Shown here one piece after another: positions 35,108 through 43,909 of a stretch of DNA of 61,964 nt. A model generated the notes under the pieces. The model saw nothing but the letters and a program-made list of their open reading frames with translations, had not been told where the DNA came from and did no database searches. Location of the stretch: contig JBBSRC010000012.1 in assembly GCA_038243395.1 (NCBI GenBank), positions 1 to 61,964 on the forward strand, read 5' to 3'. The position numbers and the translations under genes are program-made. This DNA is from Gelidibacter sp038243395. Lineage in GTDB: Bacteria; Bacteroidota; Bacteroidia; Flavobacteriales; Flavobacteriaceae. Positions within the stretch are counted from its first letter, which is position 1. Each line of letters starts with the position of its first letter.

Positions 35108-35189
35108 TTTAAAATTAAAGGTTAAGAATTAAGAATGAATAATTATGAAGTGAAGATTAATGTGAGTGAATAAGTTTTTTTGCTCATTA

Positions 35190-36632
35190 TTAAATAATCG
35201 CAAAATCCACTACCTCCCCAATTAGGGTTGCACTGGTACAATCTGTAATCGTGACGTTTACCAAATCGCCAATTTTATAATGCGCTTTTGGGAAAACAGC
35301 AACGGTATTTTGTGAGGTCCTTCCCGACCATTCCTGATCTGATTTTTTTGATTCGCGCTCAATCAAAACTTCTACAGTGGTTCCTATATATGCTTTTGTT
35401 CTGAATTCGCTATGCTGTCTTTGCAATTGGACGATCTCATCCAAACGTCGTTTTTTAACCTCTTCCGGAACATCATCATCGAGTTTCCGCTCGGCTAAAG
35501 TTCCAGGACGTTCAGAGTAAGTAAACATATACCCGAAGTTGTATTTTACATACGCCATTAAGCTTAAAGTATCTTGGTGGTCTTTTTCCGTTTCGGTTGG
35601 GAAACCTGAAATCATATCTTGAGAAATGGAACAACTAGGAAGAATGCGTCTGATATTATCGATCAATGCGAAATATTCTTCTCTCGTGTGCAAGCGGTTC
35701 ATTTCTTTAAGTATCCGATTGCTACCGCTTTGCACGGGCAAGTGAATATGCTTACAGATATTCTTGTATTTTGCCATCGTCTCAATCACATCCAAAGTCA
35801 AATCTTGAGGATTAGAGGTTGAAAAACGGATACGCATTTTGGGATAAGCTTTCGCACATAATTCCAGCAGATTGGAGAAATTGACTGCTGTCGCTTTCTG
35901 GATTTCGCTAGCTTTTATGAAATCTTTCTTTAATCCGCCACCATACCATAAATAACTGTCCACATTTTGGCCTAAGAGCGTGATTTCTTTAAAGCCTCTG
36001 CTCCAAAGGTCCGTGACTTCTTCCAAAATACTTTGCGGATCACGACTGCGCTCTCGTCCGCGAGTGAAAGGTACCACGCAAAACGTACACATATTATCAC
36101 AGCCACGAGTTATGGACACAAAAGCAGAAACACCATTGCTGTTTAATCGGACTGGTGAGATATCGCCATAAGTTTCATCTTTACTTAATAAGACGTTAAT
36201 GGCATCTCTACCTTCTTCAACTTCTGCCAATAAATTTGGTAGATCTTTATAAGCATCAGGCCCAACCACAAGGTCTACAATTTTTTCTTCTTCAAGCAGC
36301 TTACTTTTTAACCTTTCAGCCATACAGCCCAAAACTCCGACCTTCATTTTTGGATTAATACGCTTTACTGCATTGTATTTTTCCAATCTTTTTCGAATGG
36401 TTTGTTCTGCTTTATCGCGAATGGAGCAGGTGTTGACCAAAACCAAATCAGCTTCTTCCAGGTTTTGGGTGGTGTTATATCCTTCCTTATAAAGAATGGA
36501 AGCTACAATTTCACTGTCACTAAAATTCATGGAACAGCCATAGCTTTCAATAAAAAGCTTACGGGTGTTCTCAGTTTTTTGTTTGAGTACGAGACTTTCT
36601 CCTTGTTTGCTTTCGTCAATATTTTTCTCCAT
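35190..36632 (-). CDS. miaB: MiaB, tRNA-2-methylthio-N6-isopentenyladenosine synthase
   Basis: The 480-residue protein has an N-terminal UPF0004 domain with cluster Cys in ESYGCSMNFSDSE, LVNTCSIRDKAE and VLGCMAERL. The radical SAM motif is TRGCDNMCTFCVVPFTRGRE, and the C-terminal TRAM domain runs from about residue 410. It methylthiolates A37 of tRNAs reading UNN codons. Its promoter is visible upstream. Confidence 0.95.
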   Translation of the reverse strand: MEKNIDESKQGESLVLKQKTENTRKLFIESYGCSMNFSDSEIVASILYKEGYNTTQNLEEADLVLVNTCSIRDKAEQTIRKRLEKYNAVKRINPKMKVGVLGCMAERLKSKLLEEEKIVDLVVGPDAYKDLPNLLAEVEEGRDAINVLLSKDETYGDISPVRLNSNGVSAFVSITRGCDNMCTFCVVPFTRGRERSRDPQSILEEVTDLWSRGFKEITLLGQNVDSYLWYGGGLKKDFIKASEIQKATAVNFSNLLELCAKAYPKMRIRFSTSNPQDLTLDVIETMAKYKNICKHIHLPVQSGSNRILKEMNRLHTREEYFALIDNIRRILPSCSISQDMISGFPTETEKDHQDTLSLMAYVKYNFGYMFTYSERPGTLAERKLDDDVPEEVKKRRLDEIVQLQRQHSEFRTKAYIGTTVEVLIERESKKSDQEWSGRTSQNTVAVFPKAHYKIGDLVNVTITDCTSATLIGEVVDFAII

Positions 36633-36687
36633 AAGTTTTATTGAAACGTCTGTCGTTGTTTTTTACACCGTAGTTAAAAGGCAGCTG

Positions 36688-36720
36688 CAAATATAAGCTT
36701 ATTTTAATAATTGTGACAAA
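36688..36720 (-). promoter_or_regulatory. Promoter of miaB
   Basis: On the minus strand TTTG (36717-36720) is followed after 21 nt by TATATTTG (36688-36695). This is a full match to the Bacteroidota -33/-7 consensus, about 55 nt before the start codon. Confidence 0.65.
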
Positions 36721-36797
36721 GTGACAGTGTATAAAATGTTTTGATAATGTTAAAAATTTATGGTTTCTTTGGATGTAAACCAACTAAAGTTTAAACA

Positions 36798-37580
36798 ATG
36801 ACCCCAACAGAATTTCAGTCCAAACTAGCACACGCCAAAGATTTGGATTTCGGAACTATTTTCAATCAATGTATTGAACTCTTTAAGAAAAGTTGGTTAC
36901 AGGGCTTCTTATTGCAACTGTTTGTAGTCATTTTAATCATACCATTTTTTATTGTTGTATATGTGCCCATTGTTATGATGGCCATTTCACAAGCGGAATC
37001 AGGACAATTTGATCCTTACGATATGAGTGGTTTATTTGCGGGACTTTCTGTACTTTATATACTATTCATTATTATTGGTATCTTGATTATTGGCGTAGTG
37101 CAGATCGCGCTTACCGCAGCATTTTACACAATATTGAGAAATTTAGATGAAGGTCGTGAAGTCATAACGTCGGACCTGTTTTATTTCTTAAAAGGAAAAT
37201 ACCTTAGTAAAATTGTAGTCTTAATGTTAGTGACTATTTTAATAGCCATTCCTGCAGCTGTATTCTTTTACCTTCCATTTATTTATGTTATGGTACCGAT
37301 GTCATTCTTTTCCGTGACTTTTGCTATGAACCCGGAATGGTCTGTAGGAGACATAGTGAGTTCTAGTTTCAGGTTAGGGAATAAAAAATGGCTGTTGACT
37401 TTTGGATTGTTAGTGGTTTCTTATGCAGCCATAATGATCATAACCTTTGTAAGTTGTGGACTCGGAAGTTTGTTTTTAGCGCCTTTTATGTACCATCCCA
37501 TTTATTTTATCTATAAAGAAACCGTTGGATTTGAAACTTTAAACGAATTGGATCAAATCGGTGAGGAGGTAGTTTTTTAA
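36798..37580 (+). CDS. Multispanning membrane protein of unknown function
   Basis: The 260-residue protein has a short soluble N-terminus (AKDLDFGTIFNQCIELFKKS) and five or six long hydrophobic helices, such as FVVILIIPFFIVVYVPIVMM and ILFIIIGILIIGVVQIALTA. Proteins of this kind are often mislabelled beta-carotene monooxygenase, for which there is no evidence here. It resembles the DUF4013-type glycerophosphoryl-diester-associated membrane families only in general layout. It is a single gene with a terminator-like hairpin 160 nt downstream. Confidence 0.7.
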   Translation: MTPTEFQSKLAHAKDLDFGTIFNQCIELFKKSWLQGFLLQLFVVILIIPFFIVVYVPIVMMAISQAESGQFDPYDMSGLFAGLSVLYILFIIIGILIIGVVQIALTAAFYTILRNLDEGREVITSDLFYFLKGKYLSKIVVLMLVTILIAIPAAVFFYLPFIYVMVPMSFFSVTFAMNPEWSVGDIVSSSFRLGNKKWLLTFGLLVVSYAAIMIITFVSCGLGSLFLAPFMYHPIYFIYKETVGFETLNELDQIGEEVVF

Positions 37581-37737
37581 TTTATAGGTATTACAAGTTT
37601 TTATCATCTTGGGATATCTGAACTAAAACGACAATTATATTATTAGAATTCTTTTTAATTATAGCTCTCTAAAATATAGCTTTAGCAACGCGTTCAAAAA
37701 AGCGTCATCAATAGCATCTCTTTCCCTATAATTAAGA

Positions 37738-37768
37738 AAAAAAGTCTGAACGTTCAGGCTTTTTTTTA
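37738..37768. terminator. Hairpin terminator between the membrane protein gene and topA
   Basis: AAGTCTGAAC and GTTCAGGCTT pair with one G-T, flanked by an A run and a T run. Confidence 0.7.
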
Positions 37769-37824
37769 TGCTTGATTTTGCGTCGTCGTATTGCATATAA
37801 ATCGGCTTTGAATTTTTTAATTAG

Positions 37825-37853
37825 GTTGAATAATATTTTTTCACATACATTTG
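37825..37853 (+). promoter_or_regulatory. Promoter of topA
   Basis: TTG at 37826-37828 and TACATTTG at 37846-37853 are spaced by 17 nt, 19 nt before the ATG. Confidence 0.6.
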
Positions 37854-37872
37854 TAGCCAGAAAAAATTTAAT

Positions 37873-40449
37873 ATGGCGAAGAACTTAGTTATTGTCGAGT
37901 CCCCTGCAAAGGCTAAAACGATTGAGAAATTTTTAGGAAAGGATTTTAAAGTAGAGTCCAGTTTTGGGCATATAGCAGATTTACCCTCTAACGAATTGGG
38001 GGTGGATGTTGAAGGCGATTTTAAACCAAGATATGAAGTTTCAAAAGATAAAAAAGCAGTTGTAAAAAAACTGAAAGACTTAGCAAAAGGAGCAGAGATG
38101 GTTTGGCTGGCAAGTGATGAGGATCGCGAGGGCGAGGCGATTGCTTGGCACTTAGCGGAAACCTTAAAGCTGGATAAAGCAAAAACTAAACGCATTGTTT
38201 TCCACGAAATTACCAAAACCGCCATTCTTAAAGCCATTGATAATCCGCGAGATATTGATTATCATTTAGTAGATGCGCAACAAGCACGTCGCGTGTTGGA
38301 TAGAATCGTGGGTTATGAGCTGTCTCCTGTATTATGGCGTAAAGTAAAAGGCGGTCTTTCAGCGGGTCGTGTGCAATCGGTTTCAGTGAGACTGATTGTT
38401 GAACGTGAAAGAGAAATTCAAAATTTTGCAGCGGAAGCATCTTATAGAATTGATGCTGAATTTTACAATGAAGCAGGACAGAGTTTTAAGGCAAAACTTC
38501 CAAAGAATTTTTCTACTAAAGAAGAAGCCTATAAATTTTTAGAATCCAATGCAGCGGCTGCTTTTAAAGTATCCGATTTAGATAAAAAGCCTGCAAAAAA
38601 ATCACCAGCAGCACCATTTACAACCTCTACTTTACAGCAAGAGGCATCCCGTAAACTTTATTTTTCGGTATTGAAAACCATGACAATGGCGCAACGACTA
38701 TATGAAGCGGGTTTGATCACTTATATGAGAACAGACAGCGTTAATTTATCTGATGAAGCCCGTAAAGGTGCCGAAGCAGAAATTAAGGACGCTTACGGTT
38801 CGAAATATAGTAAACCTCGTAATTATAAGGGCAAATCGAAAGGCGCTCAAGAAGCGCATGAGGCCATCAGACCAACAGATTTCTCCTTGCATTCTGTGGA
38901 TATTGACAGAGATCAGGCAAGGTTGTATGATTTAATTTGGAAACGTGCCATTGCCTCCCAAATGAGTGAAGCTGAATTGGAGCGTACCAATGTAAAAATT
39001 AGCGCTTCCACCCATAAGGAGTTATTCACGGCCAACGGAGAAGTCATCACCTTTGATGGATTTTTAAAAGTGTATTTAGAAGGTACGGATGATGAAGATT
39101 CGGAACAGGATGGGATGTTGCCAGCCATGAGAACCAATGAAAACTTGGATAACTCATATATTACTGCTACGGAACGTTATACCAGACCGCCATATCGTTT
39201 TACGGAAGCTTCCTTGGTAAAGCAATTGGAAGAATTGGGTATTGGTCGACCATCTACTTATGCACCAACTATTTCGACCATTCAGAATAGAAATTATGTC
39301 GAAAAAGGATCGATAGAAGGTACTGAGCGTAACTACACACAGTTGACTTTAAAGAGTGGTGAGGTAAAAGATAACGAATTGACGGAAAAAGTTGGATCAG
39401 ATAAAGGGAAACTAGTGCCAACAGATATCGGTATGATCGTGACTGACTTTTTGGTGAATCATTTTGAAAGTATCTTAGATTACAACTTTACCGCAAAAAT
39501 GGAAGCCGATTTTGATGAAATTGCAGAAGGCAATGAAAATTGGACCAAAATGATGAAGGATTTTTACAAGGACTTTCATCCGCAGGTAATAGACGTTCAA
39601 GAAAACGCTGAGCGCGAATCTGGCGAACGTATTTTAGGTAAAGATCCAAAAACAGGACGTCAAGTCAGTGTGCGCTTGGGCAAATTTGGACCGATGGTAC
39701 AAATCGGAACTGTTGAAGAGGAAGAAAAACCTTTATTTGCAAGTTTATCTCCCGACCAGCAATTATCTAACATCACCTATGAGCAAGCCATGGATCTCTT
39801 CCAGCTTCCAAAAACATTGGGAACATTTAATGATGAGTCCATCGAGGTAAATAATGGGCGCTATGGACCTTATGTAAAATATGGTGAAAAATTTGTCTCA
39901 CTTCCAAAAGGAATGGAAGCCTTGAATGTTGAACTTGATGTAGCAATTGATTTGATCAAGGAGAAAGAAAAAGCCGACGCTCCTATATATATGTATAAAG
40001 ATTTGCCTGTTCAAAAAGGTAAAGGACGTTTTGGACCCTTTATTAAATGGAATGACATGTTTATTAACGTCAATAAAAAATATGATTGGGATAATTTATC
40101 TGACAATGATATCGTAGAATTGATCGATGATAAAATCCAAAAGGAAATAGATAAGGTCATCCACGACTGGGAGGATGAAGGTATTCGTGTAGAAAAGGCA
40201 CGTTGGGGAAGGCACAATGTCATTAAAGGAAAAATAAAAGTGGAATTGGCAAAAACGGTTGATGTTTCTAAATTGACTTTAGAAAATGCCAAAGCGATGA
40301 TTGAAGAAAAAACACCAAAAAAGAAAGCGGCCAAAAAGAAAGCTCCTGCTAAAGCTGACAAGAAAACTCCTGCCAAAGCTACCAAGAAAGCTCCTGCTAA
40401 GGCCACCAAAAAAACAACAACAACAACAACAACAACAAAAAAGAAGTAA
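37873..40449 (+). CDS. topA: DNA topoisomerase I
   Basis: The 858-residue type IA enzyme has a Toprim domain with VIVESPAKAKTIEKFLGKDF and ASDEDREGEAIAWHLAET. The catalytic Tyr is in GLITYMRTDSVNLSDEAR. C-terminal repeats with GKDPKTGRQVSVRLGKFGPM and RFGPFIKWNDMFIN replace zinc-finger domains. The extreme C-terminus is a Lys/Ala/Pro-rich tail (KKKAPAKADKKTPAKATKKA) ending in eight Thr and KKK. It relaxes negative supercoils. It is followed at once by the arginase-like gene. Confidence 0.96.
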   Translation: MAKNLVIVESPAKAKTIEKFLGKDFKVESSFGHIADLPSNELGVDVEGDFKPRYEVSKDKKAVVKKLKDLAKGAEMVWLASDEDREGEAIAWHLAETLKLDKAKTKRIVFHEITKTAILKAIDNPRDIDYHLVDAQQARRVLDRIVGYELSPVLWRKVKGGLSAGRVQSVSVRLIVEREREIQNFAAEASYRIDAEFYNEAGQSFKAKLPKNFSTKEEAYKFLESNAAAAFKVSDLDKKPAKKSPAAPFTTSTLQQEASRKLYFSVLKTMTMAQRLYEAGLITYMRTDSVNLSDEARKGAEAEIKDAYGSKYSKPRNYKGKSKGAQEAHEAIRPTDFSLHSVDIDRDQARLYDLIWKRAIASQMSEAELERTNVKISASTHKELFTANGEVITFDGFLKVYLEGTDDEDSEQDGMLPAMRTNENLDNSYITATERYTRPPYRFTEASLVKQLEELGIGRPSTYAPTISTIQNRNYVEKGSIEGTERNYTQLTLKSGEVKDNELTEKVGSDKGKLVPTDIGMIVTDFLVNHFESILDYNFTAKMEADFDEIAEGNENWTKMMKDFYKDFHPQVIDVQENAERESGERILGKDPKTGRQVSVRLGKFGPMVQIGTVEEEEKPLFASLSPDQQLSNITYEQAMDLFQLPKTLGTFNDESIEVNNGRYGPYVKYGEKFVSLPKGMEALNVELDVAIDLIKEKEKADAPIYMYKDLPVQKGKGRFGPFIKWNDMFINVNKKYDWDNLSDNDIVELIDDKIQKEIDKVIHDWEDEGIRVEKARWGRHNVIKGKIKVELAKTVDVSKLTLENAKAMIEEKTPKKKAAKKKAPAKADKKTPAKATKKAPAKATKKTTTTTTTTKKK
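40412..40438 (+). repeat. Trinucleotide ACA microsatellite in the topA 3' end
   Basis: About eight ACA units encode a Thr run a few codons before the topA stop. Slippage would change tail length in steps of one residue, or shift the frame near the end if by one base. Confidence 0.8.
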
Positions 40450-40452
40450 TCC

Positions 40453-41619
40453 ATGACCTTTAATTTTTTGTCACCTGTTTCTGACAGAGTGTTGTCCGAC
40501 AATGAATTTTTGTCACCGCAGGCGCTTGGAAAAAAATTGAGGATTCATTCACAACAACAGGGACTTCCAGATCTTGATAATGTAAAGATTGTCATCATCG
40601 GAGTGCTTGAAAATAGGAATGATGTCAATTATATTTCATCTAACGTGCAGTTAGATAGTGTAAGAAAGGTTTTATACGGTTTATATCCTGGTAATTGGCA
40701 CACTACTATGGCTGATTTAGGCGATATCCGTCAAGGAGATAGCGTGGAAGACACTTATTTTGCACTCAGGACAACCATTGCTGTCTTGCTCGAAAAACAG
40801 ATCATTCCTATTATATTAGGGGGAAGTCAAGATTTGACCTATCCTAATTATAGAGCCTACGATAGTATCCTGCCAATGGTCAATATTGTAAGTGTGGATA
40901 GTAATTTTGATTTAGGAGATTCGACTTTGCCCATGAAGAACAACAGTTATTTGGGGAAGATTATTTTAGAGCAACCTTATAATCTGTTTAATTATTCCAC
41001 TATTGGATACCAAACCTATTTTAATTCACAAGAGGAAATCGATCTTATGGAGAAGCTTTACTTTGAAGCTTATCGATTGGGCGAAATTTCAAAATCCATA
41101 AATATTGTAGAACCAGTAATGAGAGATGCGCATATTGTGAGCGTGGATTTAAAATCAGTTAAGGCTTCTGAAGTAGCTTCAAATCAAAAACATTCGCCAA
41201 ATGGATTGGATGGAAAGGAGATTTGTGCAATTGCTAGATATGCAGGTATTAGTAATAAGGTGTCCTCTTTTGGCGTTTATGAATACCAGCATTCAGATGA
41301 TGATCACAGTACCGCAATGCTTGTAGCGCAAATGGTATGGTATTTTGTTGAAGGTGTTAACTGTAGAGTGAAGGAAGATCCTTTAAATGACGATGCCAAC
41401 TATCAGAAGTTTAACGTTTTAATTGATGATGATGAATTAATTTTTTATAAAAGCATCAAAACAGGGCGTTGGTGGATCGAAATTCCTTTTTTACCTGATG
41501 TCAATAATAAATTAAAAAAGCATACGTTATTACCTTGCATGCATGACGATTACATTGAGGCTACACAAGGGAAAATACCGGAAAGATGGTATAAAGCATA
41601 CAAGAAAAATAGCTTTTAA
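40453..41619 (+). CDS. Arginase/formimidoylglutamase-fold protein, likely non-catalytic
   Basis: The 388-residue protein has the ureohydrolase fold pattern but altered metal sites. The GGxH motif reads GGSQDLTYP (His replaced by Gln). The DAHxD motif reads SVDSNFDLG, with the His replaced by Asn or displaced. The SxDxDxxDP motif reads IVSVDLKSVKASE. Such proteins are annotated as formimidoylglutamase in related genomes. It lies three nucleotides after the topA stop and directly before gldK, a conserved neighbourhood, so it may have a structural or regulatory role. Confidence 0.75.
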   Translation: MTFNFLSPVSDRVLSDNEFLSPQALGKKLRIHSQQQGLPDLDNVKIVIIGVLENRNDVNYISSNVQLDSVRKVLYGLYPGNWHTTMADLGDIRQGDSVEDTYFALRTTIAVLLEKQIIPIILGGSQDLTYPNYRAYDSILPMVNIVSVDSNFDLGDSTLPMKNNSYLGKIILEQPYNLFNYSTIGYQTYFNSQEEIDLMEKLYFEAYRLGEISKSINIVEPVMRDAHIVSVDLKSVKASEVASNQKHSPNGLDGKEICAIARYAGISNKVSSFGVYEYQHSDDDHSTAMLVAQMVWYFVEGVNCRVKEDPLNDDANYQKFNVLIDDDELIFYKSIKTGRWWIEIPFLPDVNNKLKKHTLLPCMHDDYIEATQGKIPERWYKAYKKNSF

Positions 41620-41783
41620 TAACCTCAAAAATGATTGTTTCATCGATGAAACGCCCTATTTTTAGGATGAAGTGCAAAAAATATAAGAAATAAATTGTTT
41701 TTTAAAAAATATATAGATATGTTTACTCCCTCAAATATTGGTAACTTAACATTTACTACTAATTAATTTAACCTCGAGTTTTT

Positions 41784-43160
41784 ATGAATATGAAGAAGTT
41801 CGCTTTATTAACCGCTGTTTTAGCTCTATTAGCTAGTTGTAATTCTGGAGACAGAGGAGAATTAGTTGGAGTTAAAGGAAAGAAATGGCATCCGGAAAAA
41901 CCTTATGGAATGACGCTTGTCCCAGGTGGTTCGTTTATCATGGGTAAATCTGATGATGATTTGGCTGGTATTCACGATGCACCGACCAAAACTGCAACTG
42001 TGAGATCCTTTTATATGGACGAAACCGAAATCACGAATAGTGAGTACCGTCAGTTTGTCAATTGGGTAAGGGATTCTATCATCAGAACAGAATTGGCTAA
42101 GTTGGCTGATGAAGTTGGCGAGACTCCTGGAAGTGGTGGTATCGGAGAATTTGCATTTAGAGATGCAGATCCAGACAACATGACCGTGTATGAAAAGTAC
42201 ATGTACGATAACTATAGTGGTTTAGGCCCTACTGGTTTTGAAGGTCGACCATTAAACAAAAAGGTAAAGTTGATTTTTGATACCAATAAGTATCCTGATG
42301 TTTACTATGCTGAGGTTATGGACTCCATGTATTTGTCTATGGAAGAATCCTATAATGGGCAACGTACTTGGGATGTTAAAAAATTTAAGTTTCAATATAC
42401 TTATATGGACATCCAAAAGGCGGCTAAAGACAGAAATTTAAAGCGTAAAGACGTTTTGGTTTCTGAAGAAGTTCAAGTTTATCCAGACACTACGGCCTGG
42501 ATTAGAGATTTCGCATATTCCTACAATGAACCAATGCACAATGATTATTTTTGGCATGAAGCTTACGGTGCATATCCTGTTGTGGGCGTGTCTTGGAAGC
42601 AAGCTAATGCATTCTGCAATTGGAGAACCTTATATAAAAATTCTTATCAAAAAAGTAAAGGCGCTCAGAACGTAAATTCATTCAGATTACCATCGGAAGC
42701 TGAATGGGAGTATGCCGCAAGAGGTGGACTGCAAGGAGCAACATTCCCTTGGGGTGGACCTTATGCTAAAAATGATAGAGGTTGTTTCTTAGCAAACTTT
42801 AAACCATTACGTGGCGATTATGCAGCAGATATGGCACTCTATACAGTTGAGGCAAAATCTTATGAGCCGAACGATTACAATCTATACAACATGGCTGGTA
42901 ACGTATCAGAATGGGTACATGGATCTTATGATCCGGCATCTTATGAATACATGTCCACTATCAACCCTAATGTGAACGATCCCAATAACCAACGTAAAGT
43001 TGTAAGAGGTGGTTCATGGAAAGACGTTGCATACTTCCTCCAAGTGAGCTCTAGAGATTATGAATATGCTGATTCAGCACGTAGCTATATTGGGTTTAGG
43101 ACTGTACAGGATTATATGGGAACAGACATTACCGCAAATGCAGCAACAAATAAAAATTAA
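41784..43160 (+). CDS. gldK: GldK, gliding/type IX secretion lipoprotein
   Basis: The 458-residue lipoprotein has a signal LLTAVLALLASCNSG (lipidated Cys19) and a formylglycine-generating-enzyme-like (SUMF1) domain with MTLVPGGSFIMGKSDDDLAG, NYFRLPSEAEWEYAARGG-like sequence and YNLYNMAGNVSEWVHGSYDP continuing to VVRGGSW. GldK forms the outer-membrane ring with GldN of the type IX secretion/gliding machine. It is the first gene of gldKLMN. Confidence 0.95.
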   Translation: MNMKKFALLTAVLALLASCNSGDRGELVGVKGKKWHPEKPYGMTLVPGGSFIMGKSDDDLAGIHDAPTKTATVRSFYMDETEITNSEYRQFVNWVRDSIIRTELAKLADEVGETPGSGGIGEFAFRDADPDNMTVYEKYMYDNYSGLGPTGFEGRPLNKKVKLIFDTNKYPDVYYAEVMDSMYLSMEESYNGQRTWDVKKFKFQYTYMDIQKAAKDRNLKRKDVLVSEEVQVYPDTTAWIRDFAYSYNEPMHNDYFWHEAYGAYPVVGVSWKQANAFCNWRTLYKNSYQKSKGAQNVNSFRLPSEAEWEYAARGGLQGATFPWGGPYAKNDRGCFLANFKPLRGDYAADMALYTVEAKSYEPNDYNLYNMAGNVSEWVHGSYDPASYEYMSTINPNVNDPNNQRKVVRGGSWKDVAYFLQVSSRDYEYADSARSYIGFRTVQDYMGTDITANAATNKN

Positions 43161-43225
43161 GAACCTTACAACCAAACTAAATATTAATCTACCTAAGTAT
43201 TTTACTTAAATCAAAAACAAAAATT

Positions 43226-43867
43226 ATGGCACAATCAAGAGTAAGAAAAAGAGTAATGATCGCAACTTATGGCCTAGGAGCCTCAGTAGTAATCCTAGGA
43301 GCGCTTTTTAAAATCATGCACTGGCAGTATGGTAACGAAATGTTGATCATTGGTTTAATAACAGAGTCAATAGTATTCGCTGTATCCGCTTTCGAACCAA
43401 TTGACGATGAATTAGATTGGTCATTGGTATATCCTGAATTAGCAGGTGGTCTATCGTTAAATACAAAGAAAGTGAAAGAGCTCCCTGCAGCAGATGCTGA
43501 AGGTCTTTTATCTAAAAAATTAGATGCATTACTTAAAGACGCAAAAATAGATGGCGAGTTGATGGCTAGTTTAGGTAACAGTATCAAGAATTTTGAAGGT
43601 GCTGCGAAAGGAATTAACCCAACGGTTGATTCAATGACCGCCACTAGAAAGTATGGTGAAGAAATGTCTTTAGCTGCTGCGCAAATGGAATCTTTGAATA
43701 GCCTTTATAAGGTTCAGATGGAGTCGGCAAGTCGTCAAACTGCGATTAACGAAGAAGCTGTTGAAAATGCAACCAAACTTAAAGATCAAATGAAATCATT
43801 GGCATCTAACCTATCATCATTAAATGGTGTTTATGGAGGTATGCTTTCTGCAATGAACAGAAACTAA
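43226..43867 (+). CDS. gldL: GldL, inner-membrane motor subunit
   Basis: The 213-residue protein has two N-terminal transmembrane helices (IATYGLGASVVILGALFKIM and LIIGLITESIVFAVSAFEPI), with a conserved Glu in the second. The rest is a cytoplasmic helical region rich in Ala, Ser and Leu. GldL and GldM form a proton-driven motor powering type IX secretion and gliding. It lies 65 nt after gldK and 42 before gldM. Confidence 0.95.
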   Translation: MAQSRVRKRVMIATYGLGASVVILGALFKIMHWQYGNEMLIIGLITESIVFAVSAFEPIDDELDWSLVYPELAGGLSLNTKKVKELPAADAEGLLSKKLDALLKDAKIDGELMASLGNSIKNFEGAAKGINPTVDSMTATRKYGEEMSLAAAQMESLNSLYKVQMESASRQTAINEEAVENATKLKDQMKSLASNLSSLNGVYGGMLSAMNRN

Positions 43868-43909
43868 TTGGTAGAGTTTAAACAAATCAACCACAAAAAC
43901 TAATTAGAG

